From assembly GCA_037442205.1 (NCBI GenBank), contig JBBIQS010000072.1, positions 1 to 41,992 of the forward strand: 41,992 nucleotides of DNA, given 5' to 3'. Both the position numbers and the translations under genes were made by a program. The notes under the pieces were generated by a model, which did no database searches, was not told the origin of the DNA, and saw only the letters and a program-made list of their open reading frames with translations. The DNA is from JBBIQS01 sp037442205 (lineage in GTDB: Bacteria; Myxococcota; Myxococcia; Myxococcales; UBA5297). Shown in pieces: positions 24,220 to 33,424 of the stretch. Within the stretch, counting starts at the first letter, position 1; the number at the start of each line of letters is the position of its first letter.

Positions 24220-25149
24220 TCAGGCCGCCGAGACCGCCGCCGCCCGCCCGCACGCCTTCTGGAAGGCGCAGCGGCGGCACTGAGAGAGGTCTTCGGTCAG
24301 CGGGAACGCATCCTTGATTCCTACGTTGCGATCCGGATCGACCAGCAAGGCCTTCATCTTGGCCACGCTGTCGCGGAAGTGGGCGCGGAACTCGTCGAGC
24401 TCCGGCGGCGAGACCCCGACCTCGATCACCTGGTTGCTGGGGAGGTAGACCAGCCGGGCGCGCACCTTGTCGATGGCCGCCTTCCACTTGGCCGCAGCGA
24501 ACAGGGCGTACCCGCGCACCTGCTCGCGATCCTCGTCGCGCGGCTTGCCGGTCTTCCAGTCCACCAGCACCGTGACCTCGCCCTCGCGGAAGGCGAAGTC
24601 CGGGCCGGCGAAGACCTTGATCCCGTCCAACGGGAACGAGTCGATCTGATCGATGGGCAGCCACTGCTCGGGCGCGAGCTTGCGGGCGATGCGCAGCCAC
24701 TCCGAGTCGTAGAAGTTGCGCAGCGATCGCTCGGCGTTGTCCCAGTTGGCCTTCCATTCGGCGTCGGAGATCGACTCGCCCAGCTCGTGCTCCAGCAGGC
24801 CGACCACCTTCTTCGGGCGCTGCCGGTACTCGCCGGCGCGGCTGCGGCGGAAGTCGTCGCGCATCTTGGCCCGCGCCCGCTCGACCACGGTCTCCACTGG
24901 CGGCGGCTCGCCGGCCCGGGCCATCGACAGCGCCATCGCGAGCTGCTCGTGGACCACGTGCCCGGCCCACTGCTGACGGGTGGAGAGATTCTTGAGGACG
25001 TACGACTCGCGCACCTCGGGCGCCGCCAGCTCGTCCCAGCCGCCCCAGGCTCCGTAATAGTGGTGCCAGTAGAGCCGGCGGCACTCCTCGAACTTGCCGT
25101 GGCGGGACTTGGACCAGCTGAACTCGTTGACCAGGACGCGGGCGCACAT
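24220..25149 (-). CDS. PD-(D/E)XK nuclease, RecB/Cas4-like with Fe-S cluster cysteines
   Basis: A 309-residue stand-alone nuclease domain. The motifs appear in family order: a tyrosine/cysteine start FEECRRLYWHHYY (Cys23), the histidine helix GHVVHEQLAMAL, the metal-binding Asp in FAGPDFAFREG, the catalytic VLVDWKTGK (Asp and Lys of D-x-K), and REQVRGYALFAA (QxxxY). The C-terminal QCRRCAFQKACGR adds C-x2-C-x5-C. Together with Cys23 this gives the four ligands of the 4Fe-4S cluster seen in AddB, Cas4 and Dna2-type nucleases. No helicase domain is attached and no Cas gene is present. ATG at 25149 is preferred over an upstream TTG. A role in DNA end processing or repair is likely but unproven. 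Confidence 0.85.
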   Translation of the reverse strand: MCARVLVNEFSWSKSRHGKFEECRRLYWHHYYGAWGGWDELAAPEVRESYVLKNLSTRQQWAGHVVHEQLAMALSMARAGEPPPVETVVERARAKMRDDFRRSRAGEYRQRPKKVVGLLEHELGESISDAEWKANWDNAERSLRNFYDSEWLRIARKLAPEQWLPIDQIDSFPLDGIKVFAGPDFAFREGEVTVLVDWKTGKPRDEDREQVRGYALFAAAKWKAAIDKVRARLVYLPSNQVIEVGVSPPELDEFRAHFRDSVAKMKALLVDPDRNVGIKDAFPLTEDLSQCRRCAFQKACGRAAAVSAA

Positions 25150-25218
25150 GGCCTGGCAGTCTCGCACGAGCCGTGACGCGCCCAAAGCGGCGAGGCCGGT
25201 CTGCTATCTTGCCGCGCG

Positions 25219-25968
25219 ATGAACCTCATCCTGCTGCTCGACCAGGACCTCGCCCCCGATGGCAAGACCGCGCGGCTCGAAGGCCGCCGCGCAAAGCACG
25301 TGCGCGAGGTCCACCGGGCCCAGGTCGGCGACTCGCTCTCGGTCGGCCTCCTCGGCGGGAAGATGGGGACCGGCAAGGTGGTATCCGCCGATCGCGACCA
25401 GGTACTGCTGGAGCTCGCGCTCGGCCAGCCGCCGCCGGCTCCGCCGGGGATCGATCTGCTGCTGGCGATGCCGCGCCCGAAGATCCTGCGCAAGGTGCTC
25501 CAGGCGATCTCCTCGGCAGGCGTGAAGCGCGTCGTGCTGCTCAACAGCTACCGCGTCGAGAAGAGCTACTTCGACTCTCCGCTGCTCGAGCCGGAGGCCA
25601 TCCGCGAGGAACTGCTGCTGGGGCTCGAGCAGGGGCGCGACACCGCGCTGCCGCAGGTCGAGATCCGCAGGCTCTTCAAGCCCTTCGTCGAGGACGAGCT
25701 CGCCTCAATCTGGCCGGCCGAAGTGCCGAAGCTGCTGGCGCACCCGACCGCGCCCCAGGGTCTCGAGGGCTGCCGCGCGGGCGAGCCGGGCAGTCCGGCA
25801 GTCCTGGCCATCGGGCCCGAGGGCGGGTGGATTCCGTACGAGGCCAAGATGCTCGAAGAGCGAGGCTTCGCTCCCTTCAGCTTGGGGCCGCGCATCCTGC
25901 GGGTCGACGTGGCGGTGCCCTTCCTGCTGGGCCAGCTCGAGCTGTGGCGGCGCGTCGGCGCGGCCTGA
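25219..25968 (+). CDS. rsmE: 16S rRNA (uracil1498-N3)-methyltransferase
   Basis: Methylates N3 of U1498 of 16S rRNA using SAM. The 249-residue protein has the N-terminal PUA-like part (KHVREVHRAQVGDSLSVG, the H-x-x-V-x-R motif). The knotted SPOUT catalytic domain follows: LLLAMPRPKILRKVLQAISSAGVKRVVLLNSYRVEKSYF, then the SAM-binding loop AIGPEGGWIPYE and LGPRILRVDVAVPFLLGQLEL, the RILR-x-E/D-TA-like motif of the family. The ATG lies nine bases after a TATCTT sequence, so the transcript may have little leader. Divergent from the nuclease gene, convergent with maf (six bases apart). Confidence 0.95.
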   Translation: MNLILLLDQDLAPDGKTARLEGRRAKHVREVHRAQVGDSLSVGLLGGKMGTGKVVSADRDQVLLELALGQPPPAPPGIDLLLAMPRPKILRKVLQAISSAGVKRVVLLNSYRVEKSYFDSPLLEPEAIREELLLGLEQGRDTALPQVEIRRLFKPFVEDELASIWPAEVPKLLAHPTAPQGLEGCRAGEPGSPAVLAIGPEGGWIPYEAKMLEERGFAPFSLGPRILRVDVAVPFLLGQLELWRRVGAA

Positions 25969-25974
25969 GCGACC

Positions 25975-26556
25975 TCAAATCGAAGGATCGAGCCCCGCCT
26001 GGCGCAGCATCTTCAGCAGCCGCAGCATCGGCAGGCCGACGATGGCGTGGTAGTCCCCGCCCACTTCCTCGAACAGCTGGATGCCCCGCCCCTCGATCCG
26101 ATAGGAGCCGGCGCAGCCTTCCCACTCGTTGGTGTCGAGGTAGCTCTCGATCTCTCGGCGAGTGAGCGGGCGCATCTCGAGCCGCACCGAGACCACCGCC
26201 CCGCGTTCGAGCCTCGGCTGCCGCCTGTGCAGCGCCACCGCGGTGTGGAGGTAGTGCACCTTGCCCTGCAGCGCGCCGAGCTGGCGTCGCGCCTGCTCCC
26301 GGGTCTCGGGCTTGCGCAGCAGCTTCCCCTCCAGGTCGGCGGTCTGGTCGGAGCCGAGCACGAGCTCGCCCGGGAAGCGCGCGGCCACCGCGGCCGCTTT
26401 GCGATGCGCCAGGTGCAGCGCCAGCTGCTTGGGGCTCAGCCCCCGGGGCGCCACCTCGTCCACCTCGGGAGCGACGGCGCGATGGCGCACTCCGGCGGCG
26501 TCGAGCAGGGCCCTCCGGAACTTTGAGGTCGAGGCGAGGACGAGGCCCACGCTCAT
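25975..26556 (-). CDS. Maf-family nucleoside triphosphate pyrophosphatase, YceF type
   Basis: Hydrolyses non-canonical or modified NTPs to the monophosphate. A 193-residue protein with LASTSKFRRALLDAAG at the N-terminus, APEVDEV, and GSDQTADLEG carrying the catalytic Asp70. The second conserved block is SYLDTNEWEGCAGSYRIEG, followed by FEEVGGDYHAIVGLPM. GSDQ, rather than GADT, places it with YceF-like enzymes that prefer 7-methyl-GTP (family knowledge). The ATG at 26556 directly abuts AGGAG. The in-frame GTG two codons later (26550) has that AGGAG at a normal 6-nt spacing and may be the true start. Confidence 0.92.
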   Translation of the reverse strand: MSVGLVLASTSKFRRALLDAAGVRHRAVAPEVDEVAPRGLSPKQLALHLAHRKAAAVAARFPGELVLGSDQTADLEGKLLRKPETREQARRQLGALQGKVHYLHTAVALHRRQPRLERGAVVSVRLEMRPLTRREIESYLDTNEWEGCAGSYRIEGRGIQLFEEVGGDYHAIVGLPMLRLLKMLRQAGLDPSI

Positions 26557-26680
26557 CTCCTGTTCGCCCGGGCGCACGCGGGCAGGCTCGGCGCTGAGGG
26601 GCTTTTCGGCTCTCTGAAGGCGGGCTGCCGTCGGCAAGAGGGGACCTCTCCTGAAAAACAGAGCGTCTGAAAGGCCGCTC

Positions 26681-26686
26681 AGTATA
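26681..26686 (-). promoter_or_regulatory. Possible -10 element for maf
   Basis: TATACT on the minus strand, five of six matches to the -10 consensus. It implies a leader of about 120 nt before maf. No -35 element is recognisable at 16-19 bp. Confidence 0.3.
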
Positions 26687-26773
26687 CCGGGCCTCGCTCC
26701 TCGCGGGGGCGCTCCCCCGGCGGGACCACTCCCCATGTTTGAGCCGGGGAGAACGCAAGTCGAGGGGAGGCGA

Positions 26774-26830
26774 AAGACTCGATTTCGTCGAATTAGCCGC
26801 GGAGCCGGTGTTATAGAATCGACGAGTCTT
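26774..26830 (+). promoter_or_regulatory. lon promoter region framed by nested inverted repeats
   Basis: AAGACTCG (26774-26781) and CGAGTCTT (26823-26830) form a perfect 8-bp inverted repeat. TCGTCGA (26785-26791) and TCGACGA (26819-26825) form a second, nested one. Between the arms is TATAGAAT, the most plausible -10 element for lon. The arrangement could be an operator or an RNA structure at the transcript start. It is not the CIRCE sequence of HrcA. Confidence 0.45.
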
Positions 26831-26846
26831 GGCTTGTCTACTCGCA

Positions 26847-26863
26847 GATCAGGTCAGCTGATC
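26847..26863 (+). repeat. Dyad in the lon leader
   Basis: GATCAG-gtcag-CTGATC, a 6-bp perfect inverted repeat with a 5-nt centre, 71 bp before the lon ATG. It may be an operator half-site pair or a leader hairpin. Confidence 0.4.
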
Positions 26864-26933
26864 AACGCCGCGCCAGGACGGTTGCCCGCCGGCTGGGCGC
26901 CCTCGACAGACGAGGGAAAGGGACCATACGAAA

Positions 26934-29423
<2,490 letters not shown>

Positions 29424-29444
29424 GCGGGCAGCGGTTGATTCAGG

Positions 29445-29484
29445 CGCGGGCGGGCGGGGCCATCGACGGTCCCTCCCGCCCGCG
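29445..29484 (+). terminator. Terminator hairpin after lon
   Basis: A 10-bp stem CGCGGGCGGG (29445-29454) with its complement CCCGCCCGCG (29475-29484). The 20-nt loop can pair further internally. It is followed by GCTTTG, 22 bases past the lon stop. Confidence 0.65.
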
Positions 29485-29579
29485 GCTTTGTGGCGGCGGG
29501 CGGTGAGTGCGCTTCTTCTGGGAGCTCAGCCCCGCCGCTATCGTTCGCGGGCCTCGGCCCCAAGGTTGGAGAGACTTCG

Positions 29580-30401
29580 ATGAACCGCGTCCCCGACTCG
29601 GAGATTTGGAACCAGATTCGCGAGGAGGCCACCCGCGACGCGCAGCGCGAGCCGGCGCTGGCCAGCTTCCTGTACACGGTGGTGTTGAACCACCAGCGGC
29701 TGGAGAGCGCGCTCAGCTTCATCCTGGCCAGCAAGCTGGGCAGCTCCACGGTCACCGCGCTGACGCTGCGCGACCTGATGGCGGCGGTCTTCAGCTCCGA
29801 CCCGGCGATCGGCGTGGCCATCCGCGCCGACCTGCAGGCAGTGGTGACCCGCGATCCCGCCTGCCGTGGCTACTCGCTGCCGCTGCTCTACTTCAAGGGC
29901 TTCCATGCCCTGCAGGCCTACCGGGTCGCCCACCACTACTGGACGACCGACCGCACCGCCCTGGCGCTCTACCTGCAGAGCCGGATCTCAGAGGTCCTCG
30001 CGGTGGACATCCACCCCGGAGCCCGCATCGGCAAGGGCATCCTCTTCGACCACGCGACCAGCGTGGTGATCGGCGAGACGGCGGTGGTGGACGACGACTT
30101 CTCCATGCTCCACGAGGTGACCCTGGGCGGCACCGGCAAGGAGGGCGGCGACCGCCACCCCAAGATCCGCCGCGGCGTGATGATCGGCGCCGGAGCCAAG
30201 ATCCTGGGAAACATCGTGATCGGCGAAGGGGCCAAGGTCGGGGCGGGCAGCGTGGTGCTCGAGGACGTTCCCCCGCACTGCACCGTGGCCGGCGTCCCCG
30301 CCAAGCAGGTCGGCTACCCGGCCCACGCCCTGCCGGCCTTGGAGATGGACCAGACCATCGAGCTCAACGCCGAGGGCCGCGGGGCCGCCTCCAGCAAGTA
30401 G
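29580..30401 (+). CDS. cysE: Serine O-acetyltransferase
   Basis: Acetylates serine with acetyl-CoA to O-acetylserine, the first step of cysteine synthesis; cytoplasmic trimer-dimer. The ATG at 29580 gives 273 residues, the same length as E. coli CysE, with GGAG nine bases upstream. The N-terminal helical domain starts IWNQIREEATRDAQREPALASFLY. The left-handed beta-helix has the hexapeptide repeats IHPGARIGKGILFDHATSVV and IGETAVVDDDFSM. HEVTLGGTGKEGGDRHPKI holds the active-site His, and AGVPAKQVG ends the helix. It is probably monocistronic; no cysK is nearby. Confidence 0.96.
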   Translation: MNRVPDSEIWNQIREEATRDAQREPALASFLYTVVLNHQRLESALSFILASKLGSSTVTALTLRDLMAAVFSSDPAIGVAIRADLQAVVTRDPACRGYSLPLLYFKGFHALQAYRVAHHYWTTDRTALALYLQSRISEVLAVDIHPGARIGKGILFDHATSVVIGETAVVDDDFSMLHEVTLGGTGKEGGDRHPKIRRGVMIGAGAKILGNIVIGEGAKVGAGSVVLEDVPPHCTVAGVPAKQVGYPAHALPALEMDQTIELNAEGRGAASSK

Positions 30402-30411
30402 GCACGCCGAG

Positions 30412-30882
30412 TCACCAGCGGCCGGCGCGGACCAGGCTCCAGCGCAGCAGCCGCGGCTCGACCGGCGCCGAGGTCCAGACGGGCTCGAGCCGCAGCTCGC
30501 CCGACAGGCCCCGGGCCAGGGGCGAGGGCTGCGCCTCCTCGAAGAACAGCCGCGCGACTGCCCAGGACATTCCTAGCCCGGCGGCGGTGCCGATCCCGTC
30601 CCAGGTAAGGTCCTTCCAAGACGGCGTGCCACGGCCGGTCAGGTCGTAGAGCTCCTTGCCGATGCCGGCGGCCATCGCCAGCCCGCCGCCCACCGCCAGC
30701 CGTTGCCAGGTCTTGGGCGTGAAGAAGCTGGCCCCGGCGAAGCCGCCGGTCGAGATCACCAGGCAGGCGCCGAAGTGCAGGGCCTTGTCCCGCCCCAGCC
30801 ACGGATCAGCCGCCTGGGCGCGAGCTGTCGAGCCCGACAAGAGCATGGCCATCACGGCGAGCAGCGCGAATGGGCGCACCAT
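30412..30882 (-). CDS. YfiM-like (DUF2279) exported protein
   Basis: A 156-residue protein with a signal peptide (MVRPFALLAVMAMLLSGSTARAQA). The mature part starts DPWLGRDKALHFGACLVIS and continues with GGGLAMAAGIGKELYDLTGRG and SWKDLTWDGIGTAAG. The W-x-G-x-DKA-x-HF start, the GxxKEL-x-D block and the SWKD-x-WD block match the YfiM/DUF2279 family. That is a small exported or membrane-embedded protein with two or three hydrophobic segments and unknown function. Unlike E. coli YfiM it has no lipobox. Convergent with cysE (ten bases) and divergent from the coiled-coil gene. Confidence 0.8.
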   Translation of the reverse strand: MVRPFALLAVMAMLLSGSTARAQAADPWLGRDKALHFGACLVISTGGFAGASFFTPKTWQRLAVGGGLAMAAGIGKELYDLTGRGTPSWKDLTWDGIGTAAGLGMSWAVARLFFEEAQPSPLARGLSGELRLEPVWTSAPVEPRLLRWSLVRAGRW

Positions 30883-30934
30883 GCCTGCGAGAGTCCCAGA
30901 GCGCCGCGCCGTCGGTCAAATCCGCCGATGGCGG

Positions 30935-30963
30935 TTGAGGCGCCCGCCCCGCTCGACTATCCT
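30935..30963 (+). promoter_or_regulatory. Candidate promoter of the coiled-coil/ParA genes
   Basis: TTGAGG (30935-30940), exactly 17 bp, TATCCT (30958-30963), four of six matches in each box. It lies 36 bp before the GTG at 31000 and fits a housekeeping promoter. Confidence 0.5.
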
Positions 30964-30999
30964 CCGTTCGATTTTGAACCCCGTTCCCCGAGGAACAAC

Positions 31000-31287
31000 G
31001 TGCTCAAGGACAACCCGGTTGTGAAGAAGATGTTCGAGATGGGCGAGGAGCAGGTGGGCAAGCTGGCCCAGCAGCTGCTCTCCAACGAGAAGTTCATCTC
31101 CACCGTCCAGACCGTGGTCGGCAACAGCCTCAAGGCCAAGGGCCTGCTGGACAAGAACATCCGCATGGCGCTGTCGGCGATGAACCTGCCCTCGGCGGCG
31201 GACATCGACGCGGTGAAGAAGAAGCTCGACGAGTTCGAAGAGACGCTGCAGCGGCTGGAAGAGAGCGTCGGCAAGCTGCAGAAGTAG
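31000..31287 (+). CDS. Small helical coiled-coil protein, phasin-like
   Basis: A 95-residue protein. The GTG at 31000 has GAGG six bases upstream, although the frame is open far upstream. The protein is wholly helical. The first half is VKKMFEMGEEQVGKLAQQLL and STVQTVVGNSLKAKGLL, amphipathic helices of the sort found in phasins. The end, DAVKKKLDEFEETLQRLEESVGKLQK, is a heptad coiled coil like the C-termini of PHA-synthase partner and granule proteins. The phasin link is an inference from form, strengthened by a PhaR-type regulator 2.4 kb away. It lies directly upstream of an orphan ParA gene with a perfect hairpin between them. I do not know the family. Confidence 0.75.
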   Translation: MLKDNPVVKKMFEMGEEQVGKLAQQLLSNEKFISTVQTVVGNSLKAKGLLDKNIRMALSAMNLPSAADIDAVKKKLDEFEETLQRLEESVGKLQK

Positions 31288-31300
31288 CCCAAGGCAGCGT

Positions 31301-31330
31301 CCGGGCGCGCTTCGCCAGAGGCGCGCCCGG
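31301..31330 (+). repeat. Perfect 10-bp hairpin between the coiled-coil gene and parA-like gene
   Basis: CCGGGCGCGC (31301-31310) pairs fully with GCGCGCCCGG (31321-31330), loop of 10 nt. No T-run follows; instead AGGGAGGAG, the ParA ribosome binding site, begins right after it. It may terminate or process the upstream message, or set the ratio of the two proteins. Confidence 0.6.
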
Positions 31331-31342
31331 CAGGGAGGAGCG

Positions 31343-32143
31343 ATGCGGCGCGTCGCCTTCATCAATGAGAAGGGCGGGACCTGCAAGACCACCCTCACCG
31401 TCAATCTCGGCGCCTGGTTGGCGCGCGAGAAAGGCAAGCGGGTGCTGCTGGTCGACCTGGACAGCCAGGGCCACTGCGGCAAGAGCCTGGGCGTCGACGT
31501 GCGCCAGGTCGAGCGCACCGTGCTCGATCTGCTGGTCGAGCCCAAGGTGACGCCGCACGAGGTCACGGTCGAGACCTGCATCCCCAACCTGTCGCTCATC
31601 CCTTCCAACAAGGCCCTCTCCGAGTTCCCGCTGCTGGTGGCCAACGACACCGACCGGGCGCTCAAACTGCAGCGCAAGCTGGCGAAGCTCGAGGGCTACG
31701 ACTTCGTGCTCTTCGACTCGCCGCCGTCGATGGGCCTGGTGACCACCAACATCTTTCTGGCCACCAGCGAGATCGTGATCCCGGTGGCGCTGACCTACCT
31801 GGCCCTGGACGGCTGCGCCGAGATCCTGGCCACGGTGGAGCGGCTCAGCCAGGAGTACGCCCGCTCCGACCTGGCGGTGACGATGGTGGTGCCCACCCTC
31901 TATCGCCGCACCGCGCTGGCCGATGAGATCCTCGGCAAGCTGGGCGCCTACTTCCCCGACAAGCTGTGCAAGACCGCCCTGGGCTACAGCGTCAAGATCG
32001 ACGAGGCGCAGAGCCACGGCCGCACCATCTTCGAGTACGCTCCCAACAGCACCGGGGCGCAGATGCTGGAGTCGATCGCCCGCGAGCTCTTGCGCCGGGG
32101 CGAGGGTAAGGTCGCCGCGCCGAAGGCCGCCATCGGGGGCTGA
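31343..32143 (+). CDS. Orphan ParA/MinD-type ATPase
   Basis: A 266-residue Walker-type cytoskeletal ATPase. The deviant Walker A is FINEKGGTCKTTLTVNLG, with the signature lysine Lys10 and Lys15-Thr16. Switch I is VDLDSQGHCGKSLG and switch II is FVLFDSPPSMGLVT, as in chromosome and cargo-partitioning ParA proteins. VVPTLYRRTALADEIL and KIDEAQSHGRTIFEYAP are also ParA-like. There is no ParB gene and no parS-like cluster nearby. It is therefore probably a positioning ATPase for a protein cargo or organelle, as in the McdA/PpfA class, rather than the chromosome ParA. The neighbouring coiled-coil protein is a candidate partner. ATG preceded by GGAGGAG. Confidence 0.93.
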   Translation: MRRVAFINEKGGTCKTTLTVNLGAWLAREKGKRVLLVDLDSQGHCGKSLGVDVRQVERTVLDLLVEPKVTPHEVTVETCIPNLSLIPSNKALSEFPLLVANDTDRALKLQRKLAKLEGYDFVLFDSPPSMGLVTTNIFLATSEIVIPVALTYLALDGCAEILATVERLSQEYARSDLAVTMVVPTLYRRTALADEILGKLGAYFPDKLCKTALGYSVKIDEAQSHGRTIFEYAPNSTGAQMLESIARELLRRGEGKVAAPKAAIGG

Positions 32144-32197
32144 GGCGGCGGGCGCGGCGGAGCCTGCACTGGCGACAGCGACGGGAGGTGGTTGCCC

Positions 32198-32662
32198 ATG
32201 GCGGAACGCAAGATGGTCAAGGAGGCGCTGGTGAAAGCCGCGCCCGGCGAGGTCTACCGCGCCTGGACGACGGTCGAGGGCGTCAAGACCTTCTTCGCGC
32301 CGGATGCCAGGATCGAGCCCGAGCCGGGCGGCGCCTACGAGCTGTACTTCGAAGACGGGCCGGCCGGACAGCGCGGCAGCGAGGGATGCCGGTTCCTCGA
32401 GCTGGAGCCCGATCGCCGACTCGCCTTCACCTGGAACTTCCCTCCGTCGCTGCCGGGCATTCGCAACGAGCACACCGTCGTGACCGTGGACCTGGCGGCG
32501 GCGCAGCCGGGCCAGACGCGGGTCTGGGTGTCGGTGACCGGCTGGAAGCAGGGCGGGGAGTGGGACCTGGGTTGGACCTGGTTCGACCGCGCCTGGAGCC
32601 TGGTCCTGCAGCGGCTGGGGGAGCGCTTCGTCGACGGGCCGATCGACTGGTCGAAGGTGTAG
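32198..32662 (+). CDS. SRPBCC-family (AHSA1-like) protein
   Basis: A 154-residue single-domain protein with the START/Bet v1-like fold of the AHSA1 group: VKEALVKAAPGEVYRAWTTVEGVKTFFAP (helix and first strands), YELYFEDGPAGQRGSEGCRFLELEPDRRLAFTW, HTVVTVDL and the C-terminal helix WFDRAWSLVLQRLGERF. Such domains bind hydrophobic ligands or act as Hsp90 co-chaperones; the ligand cannot be told. ATG at 32198 with GGAGG nine bases upstream is preferred to a TTG two codons earlier. It lies 54 bp after the ParA gene and may share its transcript. Confidence 0.85.
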   Translation: MAERKMVKEALVKAAPGEVYRAWTTVEGVKTFFAPDARIEPEPGGAYELYFEDGPAGQRGSEGCRFLELEPDRRLAFTWNFPPSLPGIRNEHTVVTVDLAAAQPGQTRVWVSVTGWKQGGEWDLGWTWFDRAWSLVLQRLGERFVDGPIDWSKV

Positions 32663-32712
32663 GTCGAGCCCTCGGCTACCGGTTGCCTGGAGCTTCCGCG
32701 CGTCCTCGAGAA

Positions 32713-32732
32713 CCTAGATTTGATGATCTAGG
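32713..32732. repeat. Perfect inverted repeat before the nicotinamidase-like gene
   Basis: CCTAGAT-ttgatg-ATCTAGG, a perfect 7-bp inverted repeat with a 6-nt centre, ending nine bases before the ATG at 32742. It is AT-rich against a GC-rich background and includes TAGATT, a possible -10. It could be an operator or a leader hairpin. Confidence 0.55.
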
Positions 32733-32741
32733 GATCGCTCC

Positions 32742-33353
32742 ATGGCGCCGATTGTCCGAGTGGACGTCGATACACAGTACGGGTTCTGCCACCCGAGCGG
32801 CGGCCTGTACGTTCCCGGCGCCGAGAAGGTCATCCCGCTCGTGGCGCGGCTGAACCGCGACGCCGAGGAGAGAGGCCTGCGGCTCATCGGCTCGGTGGAC
32901 ACCCACGAGAGCTTCTCGCGGGAGTTCAAGGAGAACGGGGGCAGCTGGCCGGTGCACTGCGTGAAGGGCACCTGGGATTGGCTCAAGGTCCCGGAGACGC
33001 TGCCCCGGCGCTTCCTGATCCTGGCGGCGGCGACCTACCGCGAGCTGCCCGACCGGCCCGATGTGGCGCTCTACTTCGAGAAGGACGTCTACTCGTTGTT
33101 CGACAACCCGAACGCCGAGCCGCTGGTGCGCCGGCTGGCCGAGCAGGGGGCCGTGTTCCAGGTCTACGGCGTGGCCACCGACTTCTGCGTCCGGGCGGCA
33201 GCCCTGGGAGTCCGGCTGCGCGCGCGGCCGGCGCGAATCCAGCTGGTCGAGGACGCGATCGCCGCGGTCAACGAGCAGGGAGGCCGCGAGGCGCTGGCGG
33301 AGCTGATGGCCAACGGCGTCGAGCTGGTGCGCTCGAGCGAGCTGCTGCGCTAG
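32742..33353 (+). CDS. Isochorismatase-family cysteine hydrolase, nicotinamidase-like
   Basis: A 203-residue cytoplasmic enzyme. The catalytic triad is Asp10 (VRVDVDTQYGF), Lys114 (YFEKDVYS) and Cys149 (VYGVATDFCVRAA). The metal-binding residues of nicotinamidases are also visible as Asp53 and His55 in SVDTHESFS and His72 in WPVHCVKGTWD. Nicotinamidases deamidate nicotinamide to nicotinate for NAD recycling. The PVHC-x-x-GT motif favours this over isochorismatase, but a related amidase is possible. The ribosome binding site is weak, and a perfect inverted repeat lies just upstream, so expression may be regulated there. Convergent with the PhaR-like gene. Confidence 0.85.
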   Translation: MAPIVRVDVDTQYGFCHPSGGLYVPGAEKVIPLVARLNRDAEERGLRLIGSVDTHESFSREFKENGGSWPVHCVKGTWDWLKVPETLPRRFLILAAATYRELPDRPDVALYFEKDVYSLFDNPNAEPLVRRLAEQGAVFQVYGVATDFCVRAAALGVRLRARPARIQLVEDAIAAVNEQGGREALAELMANGVELVRSSELLR

Positions 33354-33408
33354 CGAGGCCGCGCATCGCGCACCGGGCAGGACCGGAATCGCCCCGCCCG
33401 AGCGAACT

Positions 33409-33424
33409 TCGCCAAGCTTGGCGA
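33409..33424. repeat. Perfect 16-bp palindrome at the PhaR-like stop codon
   Basis: TCGCCAAGCTTGGCGA is its own reverse complement and abuts the stop codon of the PhaR-like gene in the convergent gap. As RNA it would form a tight stem. No T-run follows on either strand. Confidence 0.6.

Larger units (their letters stand above)
26557..26933. promoter_or_regulatory. Divergent maf/lon regulatory region
   Basis: About 377 bp without a gene. On the maf side there is a TATACT -10-like hexamer (minus strand, 26681-26686). On the lon side there is TATAGAAT (26812-26819) flanked by nested inverted repeats, then a 17-bp dyad in the leader, and AGGGAAAGGG as the lon ribosome binding site. Between the two lies a G/C-rich stretch with no clear signal. 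Confidence 0.55.

Noticed and set aside
24220..25149. cas4
   Set aside because: The nuclease has Cas4-like motifs, but no CRISPR array or other cas gene is in the window, and the length fits generic RecB-like nucleases equally.
26774..26830. CIRCE element of HrcA before lon
   Set aside because: The dyad sequence does not match TTAGCACTC-n9-GAGTGCTAA and the spacing is far larger.
31343..32143. Chromosomal parA of a parAB-parS locus
   Set aside because: No parB gene and no parS-like repeats nearby; flanking genes are unrelated to chromosome segregation.
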